A DNA stretch of 64,000 nt from Brevibacillus sp. DP1.3A (GCF_013284245.2 NZ_CP085876.1:1667501-1731500), one strand, 5' to 3'. Counted from the stretch's first letter, positions 40,899 through 50,423 are shown. The notes: generated from the letters alone by a model not told the origin. Numbers and translations: made by a program.

Positions 40899-41711
40899 AT
40901 GAAAAAACGTGCGAAATGGTCCGGAATTTTGTTGTCCACTGTTCTAGTAGGCTCGTTGTTGCTCTCTGCTTGTGGATCACAGGAAAGTGCACCGGCAACA
41001 GGTGGACAAGCTTCTGGAGACGGGGGAAAGAAAGATTTTACGTACGCGATGAGTGGTGTGTACAAGCCGTTTAGCTTCAAGGAAAACGGGCAACTGACTG
41101 GCTTTGATGTAGAGATCGGACAAGCGCTGGCAGAGAAAATGGGCATGAACGCAATGCCGATCACCAATCCATTCGAAACGATCATCCCTGGTCTGGACGC
41201 GAAAAAATACGACGCTGTCATTGGGAGCTTGACCGTCACACCAGAACGTCAAAAAGCCGTTCTGTTCACCAATCCATACTATCGTTCCGGTTCACAAATT
41301 TTCGTGCAAGAGGGTAATACAACGATCAAGGGCAAAGAGGATTTGAAGGGCAAAAAGATCGGCGTCGTGAAAGCATCCAACTACTTGGATTGGGCGAAAA
41401 AGCTGACCGATGAAGACAAAATCACTCAATATGATAGCGATATCACCGCTTTGCTCGATCTGCCGACAGGACGTCTCGATGCGGTTATTACGGACCAGGT
41501 AGTTGGCTTGCGATTCATTAAAGAAGGCGGCGGAAAAGTGATTGATGTAGGTGAACCGCTCAGCTTTGACGAGCAAGCGATTGCTGTGCGCTTGGGTGAC
41601 CAGGAGGCAGTGGATCGGATTAACAAGGCGATGGATGAGATTGTCAAAGACGGCACCTATGAGAAGATCAGCCAAAAATGGTTTGGTCGCAATATCCTGC
41701 AAAAACAGTAA
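40899..41711 (+). CDS. Polar amino-acid ABC transporter substrate-binding lipoprotein (SBP_bac_3)
   Basis: A 270-residue lipoprotein with lipobox LLSAC at residue 25 and the SBP_bac_3 motif YKPFSFKENGQLTGFDVEIG. The Arg-containing segment GSLTVTPERQKAVLFTNPY contacts the ligand carboxylate in this family. Substrate is not evident from the sequence; neighbouring catabolic genes suggest an unusual amino acid. Confidence 0.92.
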   Translation: MKKRAKWSGILLSTVLVGSLLLSACGSQESAPATGGQASGDGGKKDFTYAMSGVYKPFSFKENGQLTGFDVEIGQALAEKMGMNAMPITNPFETIIPGLDAKKYDAVIGSLTVTPERQKAVLFTNPYYRSGSQIFVQEGNTTIKGKEDLKGKKIGVVKASNYLDWAKKLTDEDKITQYDSDITALLDLPTGRLDAVITDQVVGLRFIKEGGGKVIDVGEPLSFDEQAIAVRLGDQEAVDRINKAMDEIVKDGTYEKISQKWFGRNILQKQ

Positions 41712-41717
41712 GTGGGC

Positions 41718-41754
41718 AACGGGGTGTCCGTGATGGACGCCCCCCTTTTAACGC
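41718..41754 (+). promoter_or_regulatory. Intercistronic stem-loop between binding-protein and permease genes
   Basis: GGGGTGTCC and GGACGCCCC pair around GTGAT and are followed by a short T stretch. Such a stem can partly terminate or stabilise mRNA so that the binding protein is made in excess over the permease. Confidence 0.55.
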
Positions 41755-41775
41755 TTCATGTGAGGAGGATTGAAC

Positions 41776-42465
41776 GTGATCATTGATATTTTCCTATCCA
41801 GTTATCCCCTTTTTCTTAAAGCGACATGGCTCACGGTTCAGTTAACGGCAGTTGCCCTGATGCTCGGTTGTGTGGTAGGTCTTGTCATCGCCTTTTTCCG
41901 GATATCCGATTCCAAAGCATTGAACTACATCGCGCACACCTACATTACCGTCATTCGCGGAACGCCATTGATCGTACAAATTTGTATTCTGTACTTTGGC
42001 TTGGCGAATATGGTCACGCTGTCGCAGTTTTGGGCAGGGGCCATCGCGCTGGCCGTTCATAACGGTGCGTATATTGCGGAAATCTTCCGCGGCTCCATCC
42101 AGTCAATCGACCGCGGGCAAATGGAAGCGTCTAGGTCACTCGGAATGTCGTACCCGTTGGCGATGCGCAGAATCATTTTACCGCAGGCGTTCCGTCGGGC
42201 GATCCCATCGCTTGGCAATCAATTTATTATCGGATTGAAGGATTCATCGTTGGTCGCCTACGTAGGGATGCAAGATTTATGGGGAACCGGTCTCGGTGAA
42301 GCAGCTTCCAACTACAAGCAGCTCGAGACGTACATGGTTGTCGGTTTGTACTATCTCGTACTGATCATGATCTTCTCGTATTTTGTTAACAAGCTGGAAG
42401 CGCGGCTGGCTACAGGAAAAGCCCCCAAAAAACAAACGAAAGACAATAGTAGCGTGGCAGCGTAA
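41776..42465 (+). CDS. Polar amino-acid ABC transporter permease
   Basis: A 229-residue His/Glu/Gln/Arg-family permease with about five membrane helices, VIRGTPLIVQICILYFG, and the EAA loop EASRSLGMSYPLAMRRIILPQAFRRA. GTG 41776 lies 6 nt after GAGGAGGA; TTG 41770 would leave no spacing. Completes the importer encoded from 40135. Confidence 0.92.
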   Translation: MIIDIFLSSYPLFLKATWLTVQLTAVALMLGCVVGLVIAFFRISDSKALNYIAHTYITVIRGTPLIVQICILYFGLANMVTLSQFWAGAIALAVHNGAYIAEIFRGSIQSIDRGQMEASRSLGMSYPLAMRRIILPQAFRRAIPSLGNQFIIGLKDSSLVAYVGMQDLWGTGLGEAASNYKQLETYMVVGLYYLVLIMIFSYFVNKLEARLATGKAPKKQTKDNSSVAA

Positions 42466-42492
42466 CTTTTTGTCATGGAGGACGAAAGAAGG

Positions 42493-43224
42493 ATGGTTCA
42501 ATCAGTCGAACGGGCGATGAAAATTATTCGGGTACTGATTTCAGACGAAAAACATGCTTGGCCGATTTCGGAGCTGGCGAGCGCAACGGGTCTACCAATC
42601 AGTACGCTCCACCGTTTTCTCGAATCCATGATCCAGTTCGGATTGGTTGAGCAGGACCCAGTCACCAAGCATTACAAGCCGGGATATACGTGGATGGAAA
42701 TCGGATTTATCCTGCATGAAAAGCTGAATCTGCGGGCTGTAGCGAGACCTTTCATGGAGGAGCTGGCAAATGAAGTCGAGGAGAGTATCTTCCTCAACGT
42801 ATTGGCGGGAGCGGATTCGATGCCGATCGAAAAAGTAGAAAGTCCACTGAAAATACGCATAGACGAGAACCTAGGGGAGCGGATTCCTCTCACAATCGGT
42901 GCCCCTAGCAAAATCATTCTCGCGTATTTAAAGCAGGATGCGATTACAAGAGTCGTTTCCGCCCAGCTTGCGCCAGACAAGCAGCCGTCATTTTTGGAGC
43001 AGCTGAGCGAAGCCAAGAAAAGTGGCTATGCGATCAGCTACGAGGAGAAGACGGAAGGCACCATGGCAGTCGCTGCTCCGATCATCGGCTACGGAAATCA
43101 ACTCGTCGGAGCGCTCTCGATCAACGCCCCGTGCTTTCGGGTGACAGAAGATCGATTGCCCCTACTCATCGAAAAAGTGAAACGCCAAGCTACGACGATT
43201 TCGGCAAGAATCGGCGGAGCATAA
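42493..43224 (+). CDS. IclR family transcriptional regulator
   Basis: A 243-residue protein: N-terminal winged helix (SVERAMKIIRVL, ISELASATGLPISTLHRFLESM) and C-terminal IclR ligand-binding domain (GYAISYEEKTEGTMAVAAPI, ALSINAP). It starts 27 bp after the permease gene and precedes the catabolic genes, so it probably controls import and degradation. ATG 42493 follows GGAGGACGAAAGAAGG. Confidence 0.92.
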   Translation: MVQSVERAMKIIRVLISDEKHAWPISELASATGLPISTLHRFLESMIQFGLVEQDPVTKHYKPGYTWMEIGFILHEKLNLRAVARPFMEELANEVEESIFLNVLAGADSMPIEKVESPLKIRIDENLGERIPLTIGAPSKIILAYLKQDAITRVVSAQLAPDKQPSFLEQLSEAKKSGYAISYEEKTEGTMAVAAPIIGYGNQLVGALSINAPCFRVTEDRLPLLIEKVKRQATTISARIGGA

Positions 43225-43225
43225 G

Positions 43226-43272
43226 CAAACCCTCCATTCCAGCATCTGTTGGTGGAGGGTTTGCTTTTTTTA
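43226..43272 (+). terminator. Rho-independent terminator after the IclR gene
   Basis: CAAACCCTCCA and TGGAGGGTTTG form a perfect 11-bp stem followed by CTTTTTTT. Confidence 0.88.
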
Positions 43273-43354
43273 ATAGTAACCATTGGATCTTTCAATTTTT
43301 TCGCCCTGAAGAACTGTGTTAGTGTGAAAGAAACAGTGGAGAGGGGAGATAGAC

Positions 43355-44404
43355 ATGTTTCCATTTCGCGTCATAAATCAGGAAACCACGGAAGATGTGC
43401 TGGATATGGCCAGCGTGATTGAAGTGGTCGAGCAAGCCTATCAAATGAAATCGAGTCAGCAGGCGACGTTGTTTCCGCTCATTTTTCATGAGTTCGTAGA
43501 AGGTAGAGCCGACATGGATATCAAATCCGGTCATTTGCCACAAGCCGATATATTTGGACTCAAGCTCGTCTCGTGGTTCGGTGACAATGACAAGAAAGGC
43601 CTGCCGCAATTAGTTGGTACGGTGATGGTATTGGACAGCCAAACTGGCGTACCGCAGGGGATTTTGAGTGGAGAGCACATTACTTGCATGCGCACGGGAG
43701 CCGCAGGTGGTATCGGTGCAAAATATTTGGCACACCCTGAATCAGAGAACCTGTTGATAGTAGGGACGGGGCACCAGGCTCCTTTTCAAATCATGGCGAC
43801 CTTGATGACGATGAAGCAGATCAAGCGGGTGTACATTTGCAATCCGCGATCACCAGAAAAGGCGCAAAGCTTTGCCGCCAAAATCAAAGATAAGTTGATA
43901 ACCAAATTCGTCTCCAAGTATACGGGAGAAGAGTACGAGGGGTATGCAAGCCGTTGTGACGTGAAGTTTATCTCGGTGGACAACCTCGAAGAAGCGACAA
44001 GGCAAGCAGACATCATTATTACGGCAACCCCTTCACGTGAACCAATGATCCAAGAGGAGTGGGTGAAGCCGGGGACGCATATCACCTGCATCGGGGCAGA
44101 TATGGAAGGAAAACAGGAGATCGATGAACGGCTTTTTACAAAAGCGCGCGTCTTTGTGGATGATATCGGGCAGGCAGTACGTGTGGGAGAGACGAAGGTA
44201 GCTGTAAAAAAAGGGTTGATAGCAGAGAGCGATATTGAAGCGGAGATCGGCAATGTGATCCTCGGACTTGCAGGTGGAAGACAGAGCACAGAAGAGATCA
44301 CGATTTTTGATAGCACGGGTATCGCGCTCCAGGATTTGCTGACGGCTAACCACATTTTGAAAGTAGCGGATAAGCGGGGCGTAGGTACGATTGTCGATCT
44401 GTAG
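43355..44404 (+). CDS. Ornithine cyclodeaminase/mu-crystallin family protein
   Basis: A 349-residue NAD(P)-dependent enzyme. It has MRTGAAGGIGAKYLAHPESENLL with the Rossmann GTGHQA motif, and the C-terminal IFDSTGIALQDL seen throughout the family. Members are cyclodeaminases, alanine dehydrogenases, ketimine reductases or EutC-like ectoine-use proteins. Here it heads a cluster with an aminotransferase, an amidohydrolase and a dehydratase; the substrate is unknown. Confidence 0.88.
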   Translation: MFPFRVINQETTEDVLDMASVIEVVEQAYQMKSSQQATLFPLIFHEFVEGRADMDIKSGHLPQADIFGLKLVSWFGDNDKKGLPQLVGTVMVLDSQTGVPQGILSGEHITCMRTGAAGGIGAKYLAHPESENLLIVGTGHQAPFQIMATLMTMKQIKRVYICNPRSPEKAQSFAAKIKDKLITKFVSKYTGEEYEGYASRCDVKFISVDNLEEATRQADIIITATPSREPMIQEEWVKPGTHITCIGADMEGKQEIDERLFTKARVFVDDIGQAVRVGETKVAVKKGLIAESDIEAEIGNVILGLAGGRQSTEEITIFDSTGIALQDLLTANHILKVADKRGVGTIVDL

Positions 44405-44439
44405 AAAAGAAAGCTAGAACATAAGGAGAGGAACGACCT

Positions 44440-45561
44440 ATGAGAATTGCACCCTTTAAAGTAGAAGAATGGATGAATGCCTACGAGATGGAGGCCGTTT
44501 ACAACATTGCCGAAACATGCGTCGATTCGCTGACGGTAGAAGAGTTGATTCGCCTTTCCGATGAGCCGGAAGATTTTTTCCGCGAGATCGCCCAGAAGAA
44601 GCTAACGTACGGTCATATCGAGGGTTCGCCGGAATTCCGTAGCCTCGTCGCGAGTATGTATCAGACGATGAAGCCGGACAATATTTTGGCGATGAACGGG
44701 GCAATCGGAGCGAATTTTCTTACCTTGTTCTCGCTCGTTGCGCCTGGTGACGAAGTCATTACCGTTCATCCGACGTATCAGCAAATTTATTCGGTACCGG
44801 AGTCGTTCGGAGCGCATGTCAAGCTGCTCAGACTTTTACCGGAAAATGATTTTCTGCCTGATCTGGATGAGCTGCGCTCGCTCGTTACAGACAAGACCAA
44901 GCTGATCTGTATCAACAATCCGAACAATCCATCCGGAGCTTTGATGGGTGAAGGGTTGCTGCGAGAAATCGTAGAAATCGCCCGCTCCGTTGATGCCTAC
45001 CTGCTGTGTGACGAGGTGTATCGAAATTTGCACCAAGACCTGGAGGTTGTGGTGCCATCTATCGTCGACTTGTACGAAAAAGGGATTGCGACAAGTAGCA
45101 TGTCCAAAGTATTTTCATTGGCGGGCTTGCGTCTGGGATGGATTGCAGCGCCTCAGGATGTGATCAAGAGCTGCTTCCAGCACCGCGATTACACCACCAT
45201 CAGCTGCGGAATGCTGGATGACATGCTGGCTGTCCATGCACTGAAAAACCGTGACAAGATTATGGAGCGCAACCTAAAGATCGTGCGGGACAATCTACAG
45301 ATTCTCGATGAGTGGGTAGCGAAGGAGCCGCTGGTCTCTTACGTCAAGCCGCAGGCAGGAACAACCGCAATGCTGAAGTACGAGCTGGATATCCCTTCGG
45401 AAGCGTTTTGCATTGACCTGTTTAAAACGACAGGGGCGTTTTTGACACCAGGCAGTTGCTTCGACATGGAAGGGTGGTTACGAATCGGGTACGCCTGCTC
45501 GACGGAAGTGCTTCAAGTAGGTCTATCAAAAGTATCGGAGTTTTTGGAGTCACGCAAATAA
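44440..45561 (+). CDS. PLP-dependent class I aminotransferase (capreomycidine-synthase-like)
   Basis: A 373-residue fold-type I PLP enzyme. It has INNPNNPSGALM, the Asp-Tyr pair region LLCDEVYRNLH and the Schiff-base lysine in SSMSKVFSLAGLRLGW. The short N-terminus and MEAVYNIAETCVDSLTVEEL are like the VioD/capreomycidine-synthase branch, whose characterised member cyclises hydroxyarginine; most genomic relatives are simply uncharacterised aminotransferases. AAGGAGAGG precedes ATG 44440. Confidence 0.87.
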   Translation: MRIAPFKVEEWMNAYEMEAVYNIAETCVDSLTVEELIRLSDEPEDFFREIAQKKLTYGHIEGSPEFRSLVASMYQTMKPDNILAMNGAIGANFLTLFSLVAPGDEVITVHPTYQQIYSVPESFGAHVKLLRLLPENDFLPDLDELRSLVTDKTKLICINNPNNPSGALMGEGLLREIVEIARSVDAYLLCDEVYRNLHQDLEVVVPSIVDLYEKGIATSSMSKVFSLAGLRLGWIAAPQDVIKSCFQHRDYTTISCGMLDDMLAVHALKNRDKIMERNLKIVRDNLQILDEWVAKEPLVSYVKPQAGTTAMLKYELDIPSEAFCIDLFKTTGAFLTPGSCFDMEGWLRIGYACSTEVLQVGLSKVSEFLESRK

Positions 45562-45579
45562 GGGATAAAGTGGGAGAGG

Positions 45580-45616
45580 GAGTGTCTCTTCGGTGGAAGA
45601 AAAGAGGCACTCTTAT
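45580..45616 (+). terminator. Terminator/attenuator stem after the aminotransferase gene
   Basis: GAGTGTCTCTT and AAGAGGCACTC form a stem with one G-T pair, followed by TTATCCT. The weak T tract may allow read-through into the transporter gene. Confidence 0.6.
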
Positions 45617-45672
45617 CCTAGTATTCTAGCATTCTGGCATTTCTGATCACGATACCTAACTGGGGGGATATC

Positions 45673-47088
45673 ATGAGTCAGCTTAATGTGGATTTGCAGT
45701 CGAAAAAACAGAGGAAGCTGTGGGAAGTCAATGTGTTCGCGTTACTTTTTGCCGTGATTGCGATTGCGGTCATCCTGACGTACATTTTGCCTGCTGGAGA
45801 ATACGGACGAGTCGAGGTAAACGGCAGGAGTGTCATTGATCCACAGTCGTTTCAGTGGATCGAATCATCTCCAGTCAAGCCACTCGGACTGGTAAACAGC
45901 GTGCATACCGGTTTGGTGGAAGCCTCAGGCATTATCTTTTTTGTATTAACAATTGGCGGAACATTCGGTATTTTAACGGCTACTGGCGCGATTGAAGCTC
46001 TCATAGTCACACTATCGCGTCTACTCAGGAATCAAGAGAAGTGGCTGATTCCAATCATGATGCTGTTTTTTGCGGCAGGAGGCTCGCTCATGGGAATGGC
46101 TGAAGAAACATTACCCTACATTGCGATCATGATTCCGCTGGCGATTGCTCTTGGTTTTGATGCAATGACTGGTGCTGCCATTGTACTGGTAGGAGCGTCG
46201 GTCGGTTTTACATCTGCACTAATGAATCCGTTTACGGTGGGGGTTGCCCAAGGCATCGCCGAGCTGCCCACTTTTTCGGGAATGGGTTATCGAATTACTG
46301 TTTTTGTCGTGATGTACTTCGTATCGACTGCATTCGTCCTGCGGTATGCGTTGAAAGTCAAAAAAGACCGTTCGCAGGGCTTCTTCGGATTGTTTGAAGG
46401 GAAAAACACGGCGGAGCTTTTGCGTGAAGATTTGAAGTTGACGGCTAGACATAAAGGAATCTTGGCTTGCTTTGTTCTCAACTTTGTCGTGTTGGTCTTT
46501 GGTGTCATTCAATATGGCTGGTATCTTACTGAGCTATCCGGAATCTTTCTATTGCTGGGCATCATCATCGGAATCGTGGGAAGACTCGGCATCAACGAAA
46601 TGGTAGACAACTTCATGAAAGGTGCTGCTGGCCTGATAGCCGGGGCCTTGGTCATTGGAGTTGCACGGGCAGTTGTTGTGGTGCTTAATGACGGTCACAT
46701 ACTAGATACGATTCTTTACTATTCTGCTGGTGTCTTGAATCAATTGCCTAGTGCACTTACAGCGTTTGGCATGCTCATCCTCCAAAGCGTGATCAGCTTT
46801 ATTGTTCCGTCCGGCAGTGGAATGGCTGCTTTGACCATGCCGATCATGGCGCCTTTGGCAGAATTAGTTGGCGTTACGCGTCAAACCGCGGTTCTTGCCT
46901 ATCAGTTCGGAGATGGCATATCCAATATTTTTATTCCGACATCAGGCTATTTCATGGCTGGTTTGGCCTTGGCTGGTATCCCGTGGTTGCGTTGGATGAA
47001 ATGGATTATGCCGCTGATTGTGATGCAATACGGGATTGCGACAGTCGCTGTCGTAGTTGCGCATCTGATTGGTTATGGACCATATTGA
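45673..47088 (+). CDS. YfcC family (DcuC/ArcD-superfamily) transporter
   Basis: A 471-residue membrane protein with about 12 helices. It has LPAGEYGRVEVNGRSVIDP after the first helix and AGGSLMGMAEETLPYIAIMIPL, both typical of YfcC proteins in the ion-transporter superfamily. Relatives carry arginine/ornithine or C4-dicarboxylates. It could export a by-product or import the substrate of the adjoining enzymes. ATG 45673 follows GGGGGGAT. Confidence 0.88.
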   Translation: MSQLNVDLQSKKQRKLWEVNVFALLFAVIAIAVILTYILPAGEYGRVEVNGRSVIDPQSFQWIESSPVKPLGLVNSVHTGLVEASGIIFFVLTIGGTFGILTATGAIEALIVTLSRLLRNQEKWLIPIMMLFFAAGGSLMGMAEETLPYIAIMIPLAIALGFDAMTGAAIVLVGASVGFTSALMNPFTVGVAQGIAELPTFSGMGYRITVFVVMYFVSTAFVLRYALKVKKDRSQGFFGLFEGKNTAELLREDLKLTARHKGILACFVLNFVVLVFGVIQYGWYLTELSGIFLLLGIIIGIVGRLGINEMVDNFMKGAAGLIAGALVIGVARAVVVVLNDGHILDTILYYSAGVLNQLPSALTAFGMLILQSVISFIVPSGSGMAALTMPIMAPLAELVGVTRQTAVLAYQFGDGISNIFIPTSGYFMAGLALAGIPWLRWMKWIMPLIVMQYGIATVAVVVAHLIGYGPY

Positions 47089-47104
47089 CGGGAGGAGATC
47101 ATGA

Positions 47105-48250
47105 ATGGCACTTTGCACACCAATTCTTGCAAAATGGGCCATCAGTGAACGGCGATACTTGCATCAATATCCAGAGCTGTCTGGTCAGGAGTATCAGACA
47201 GCGGCCTATGTTCGGAAGTATTTACAGGAATGGAAAATTGAACTGATCCCATGTGAGCCGCCGAATGTGGTCGGCATTTTGCGGGGGACGGATGGAAAGA
47301 AAACCATTGCGTTAAGGGCGGATATGGATGCACTACCGATCGTTGAAGGTGGAGAGAAGCCGTATCTCTCGAAAAATGAAGGTGTCGCTCATGTATGCGG
47401 TCATGATGGACATACGGCCATTTTGCTAGCAGCAGCCAAATGGCTCTCGGAAAACCGCGCGGACGTAGCACCAAATGTGCTTTTTCTATTTCAATCCTCA
47501 GAAGAAATGCTCCCTAGTGGAGCGCAAGCTATCGTCCGTCAAGGTACGATTGATGATGTGGACGCTGTCTTTGGGCTGCATCTATGGCAGCCTCTTGAGA
47601 AAGGAAAGATCGGAATCAGTATGGGCGCGATGATGGCGTCAGCTGATGACCTGCGCATTGTCATAACCGGACGTGGAGGACACGGCTCGATGCCGCACGA
47701 AACAGTCGATCCGATCTATGTGGCCAGTCAGGTGATTAACGCGGTACAAGGAATCATAGCGCGCTGTGTCAATCCGATCGAACCTGCGGTGATTTCCATC
47801 TGCCGGATGGAAGCTGGCTCTACCTATAATATCATCCCGAATCAGGCCGTTTTATATGGAACACTGCGGGCGCAGTCAGAAAAGACGAGGCAACTCTTGG
47901 CTCGCGAGCTGAAGCAGACGATTGGAGCATTGTGTTCGGCATGGGGCGCAGCTGCCGAAGTCATGGTAGATTGGGGGACGCCGCCTGTTGTCAACGATGA
48001 GCGGATGAGCCGATTCGTTGCTGACGTCGTAGCCGAGCAATTTGGCGAGAGCAGTCTTGCTGATGTGGAGCCGGTTATGGGTGGTGAGGACTTTTCTTAC
48101 TATTTGGAGCGCAAGCCTGGCAGTTTTATTTTTATAGGAATGCGTGGAGAAAAGAGCAGCTATCCCCACCATCATCCGCGGTTTGACATTGATGAGGATG
48201 TTATTCCGACTGCTGTTGAACTATTGATTCAATTAGTGAAAAGATTTTAA
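47105..48250 (+). CDS. M20 family metal-dependent amidohydrolase
   Basis: A 381-residue M20D peptidase of the N-acyl-amino-acid/hippurate hydrolase type. Metal ligands are visible in RADMDALPI, HVCGHDGHTA, FQSSEE and the C-terminal PHHHPRFDIDED. It releases an amino acid from an N-acyl form, which would feed the neighbouring aminotransferase and dehydratase. ATG 47105 follows GGGAGGAG at about 7 nt, and the gene starts 16 bp after the transporter gene. Confidence 0.92.
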   Translation: MALCTPILAKWAISERRYLHQYPELSGQEYQTAAYVRKYLQEWKIELIPCEPPNVVGILRGTDGKKTIALRADMDALPIVEGGEKPYLSKNEGVAHVCGHDGHTAILLAAAKWLSENRADVAPNVLFLFQSSEEMLPSGAQAIVRQGTIDDVDAVFGLHLWQPLEKGKIGISMGAMMASADDLRIVITGRGGHGSMPHETVDPIYVASQVINAVQGIIARCVNPIEPAVISICRMEAGSTYNIIPNQAVLYGTLRAQSEKTRQLLARELKQTIGALCSAWGAAAEVMVDWGTPPVVNDERMSRFVADVVAEQFGESSLADVEPVMGGEDFSYYLERKPGSFIFIGMRGEKSSYPHHHPRFDIDEDVIPTAVELLIQLVKRF

Positions 48251-48266
48251 CAAGGGGGAGTAGTTC

Positions 48267-49235
48267 ATGTCGTTGTCTGTATCCTTTCTCGATATTGTAA
48301 AAGCTCACAAGAATCTCAAGGGACAGGTTATCCATACCCCGTTAATTTCATCACCCGCGCTGTCTGCCATCGCAGATGCTGATGTATGGATGAAGCTGGA
48401 ATGCCAGCAGAAAACAGGATCATTCAAGGCGCGCGGTGCGCTTAACAAAATCGCATCTTTGACGGAAGAGGAGCTGGCTCGGGGCGTTATTACCGCTTCA
48501 GCAGGAAATCATGCACAAGGTGTCGCGTATGCGGCTTCGTTAAAAGGCGCGTCGGCCCTGATCGTCGTGCCAAAAACAGCTCCCGAGACCAAAAAAGCGG
48601 GCATCAAGCGCTACGGTGCGGAGTTGGTCGTGTATGGAGACAGCTATGATGACGCAGAAAGCCATGCCTATGAGCTGGCGAAAGAAACAGGGCGCACGTT
48701 CGTTCACGCCTTTGAAGACAATGCGATCATAGCAGGGCAAGGAACGGCAGCCCTGGAAGCTCTTTTGGAAGAGCCGGATTTTGACGTCATTCTCGTACCT
48801 GCTGGCGGCGGAGGGTTAATTTGTGGAGTCGCGCTCGCAGCAAAGGCAATCAATCCGGATGTGATGGTGATTGGGATTCAGACACATGCGTCTCCACCAT
48901 GGTATTATTCGTTCCGCGAAAAGCGCTTGGCGGATGTGGTATACAGTGATTCGCTTGCGGACGGTCTTCATGGGGGAATCACCCAAGGTAACCTGGACTT
49001 GGCTCTGCAAATCGTCGATGACTTCCTGCTCGTGGAGGAAGAACATGTTGCGCAAGCGATGAGCTGGCTGGCAAAAGAGCATCACCTGATGGTGGAAGGC
49101 TCAGGGGCGGTAGGTATCGCTGCACTCATGCAGGGAACGGTACCCGATCTGGTAGGGAAAAAGGTGCTGACGATTGTGAGCGGCAGTAATGTAGATGCTG
49201 GCAAGCTGGCGGGGATCATAGGGAAGCACGCATAG
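48267..49235 (+). CDS. Threonine/serine dehydratase-like PLP enzyme
   Basis: A 322-residue fold-type II PLP enzyme with the Schiff-base lysine in KTGSFKARGALN, SAGNHAQGVAYAA and the phosphate-binding PAGGGGLICG. It lacks the C-terminal ACT domain of biosynthetic IlvA, as in catabolic dehydratases and EutB-like proteins. It should remove water and ammonia from a beta-hydroxy amino acid. It starts 16 bp after the amidohydrolase gene. Confidence 0.9.
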   Translation: MSLSVSFLDIVKAHKNLKGQVIHTPLISSPALSAIADADVWMKLECQQKTGSFKARGALNKIASLTEEELARGVITASAGNHAQGVAYAASLKGASALIVVPKTAPETKKAGIKRYGAELVVYGDSYDDAESHAYELAKETGRTFVHAFEDNAIIAGQGTAALEALLEEPDFDVILVPAGGGGLICGVALAAKAINPDVMVIGIQTHASPPWYYSFREKRLADVVYSDSLADGLHGGITQGNLDLALQIVDDFLLVEEEHVAQAMSWLAKEHHLMVEGSGAVGIAALMQGTVPDLVGKKVLTIVSGSNVDAGKLAGIIGKHA

Positions 49236-49365
49236 GGAATCGGTTGAACATAGAGCCACTCTCGGCTACACTTTTTCTAACAAAGTTTGTTCAATAAGTC
49301 GTCTTTTTGAACATGCACATACACGAGGAAACGGTGTCGTTCGGTGAGGGAGTGGAAAATCAATT

Positions 49366-50247
49366 ATGGAGTTACGCAATCTGAAGACATTTCAGGTCGT
49401 TGCCGAGCATTTGAACTTGACGAAAGCTGCAGAGCAACTCGGATACAGCCAGCCTACGATTACGCTCCAGATTCAAGCGTTGGAGCGTGAGCTGGGTCAT
49501 CCTTTGCTCAATCGGGTAGGCAAGCGCACGTTTTTGACACCGGCCGGAAAAATTGTGAAGCAGCATACGGATCAGCTGTTCTACGTTCTCCAGCACATGG
49601 CGGAGGGACTTAATCACTTAGACATGCCTGTAGGACCGCTGGTCGTGGCGGCCCCAGAATTTTATTGCATCCAATACATGCCCCAAATTCTGAAGGTGTA
49701 TGTGGAAACACACCCACAGGTAAATCTGCAGGTAATTTCTTGTACCAGTCAGGAGACGTTGAAGAAAATTCAGGACCACGAGGCAGATATTGGGATCATT
49801 GCGGGCACCACTTTGCAACCGGGTATCCACTCGAGCATGGTAGACTTAGAACAATTCACCCTGATTGCTTCTCCTGATTTGATGAAGGACAAAACATTGG
49901 CAGACGCACTTGTGACCTTCCCCTTTTTGTCCTATCAGGAGGGGTGCAATCTCGATGAATTTATTACCCAATGCCTGTTGGAATTAAACTACATCCCACC
50001 CTCTGTCATTAAATGCAGCAGTGAAGAAACCATCAAACGATCAGTCCTGAATCAAACAGGCATAGCCCTGCTCAGTAAGGTTCTCGTGGAAAAAGAACTG
50101 CAAACAGGCGAACTGATCGAGTTGTTCCGCTTTTCCAAGAAAGCAGAAACATCGCTAGTCTGTTTGGAACGCCGAAGAGAAGAGCCTGCGATCCAGACCT
50201 TCATGGAACTGGTCAAAGACGTTTGGTTATCGGTAAGAGAAGAGTAG
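49366..50247 (+). CDS. LysR family transcriptional regulator
   Basis: A 293-residue regulator: MELRNLKTFQVVAEHLNLTKAAEQLGYSQPTITLQIQALE is cut here to its key part LNLTKAAEQLGYSQPTIT, the LysR helix-turn-helix, followed by a periplasmic-binding-like effector domain (LVVAAPEFYC onward). It follows the dehydratase in the same direction, 130 bp later, and may control the catabolic cluster together with IclR or an unrelated target. Confidence 0.92.
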   Translation: MELRNLKTFQVVAEHLNLTKAAEQLGYSQPTITLQIQALERELGHPLLNRVGKRTFLTPAGKIVKQHTDQLFYVLQHMAEGLNHLDMPVGPLVVAAPEFYCIQYMPQILKVYVETHPQVNLQVISCTSQETLKKIQDHEADIGIIAGTTLQPGIHSSMVDLEQFTLIASPDLMKDKTLADALVTFPFLSYQEGCNLDEFITQCLLELNYIPPSVIKCSSEETIKRSVLNQTGIALLSKVLVEKELQTGELIELFRFSKKAETSLVCLERRREEPAIQTFMELVKDVWLSVREE

Positions 50248-50256
50248 TCATGACAA

Positions 50257-50410
50257 GGGGCTGTCTAAGAAGTCCCTCAAAAGTAAAGAAGCTGGGAAAA
50301 ACGGTTTCGTTTTTTCCAAATGACGGCAGCCGCAAGACGATCGGCTGTCGTTTTCCGTTGAAGTAACGGGCAGTTTCGTTTAACATCAAGCACAGTGAAC
50401 CATAGGGAGG
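50257..50410 (+). mobile_element. Orphan insertion-sequence-like end
   Basis: GGGGCTGTCTAAGAAGTC at 50257-50274 looks like the terminal inverted repeat of IS1182/IS4-type elements (GGGNCTGTCTNAAAAGTC). It is followed by a stem around 50323-50353 and the stretch TTGAAGTAACGGGCAGTTTC, but there is no transposase and no matching opposite end nearby. It is probably a remnant left by deletion. It fills most of the gap between the LysR and HxlR genes. Confidence 0.4.
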
Positions 50411-50423
50411 CGGGTCCGAGGCC

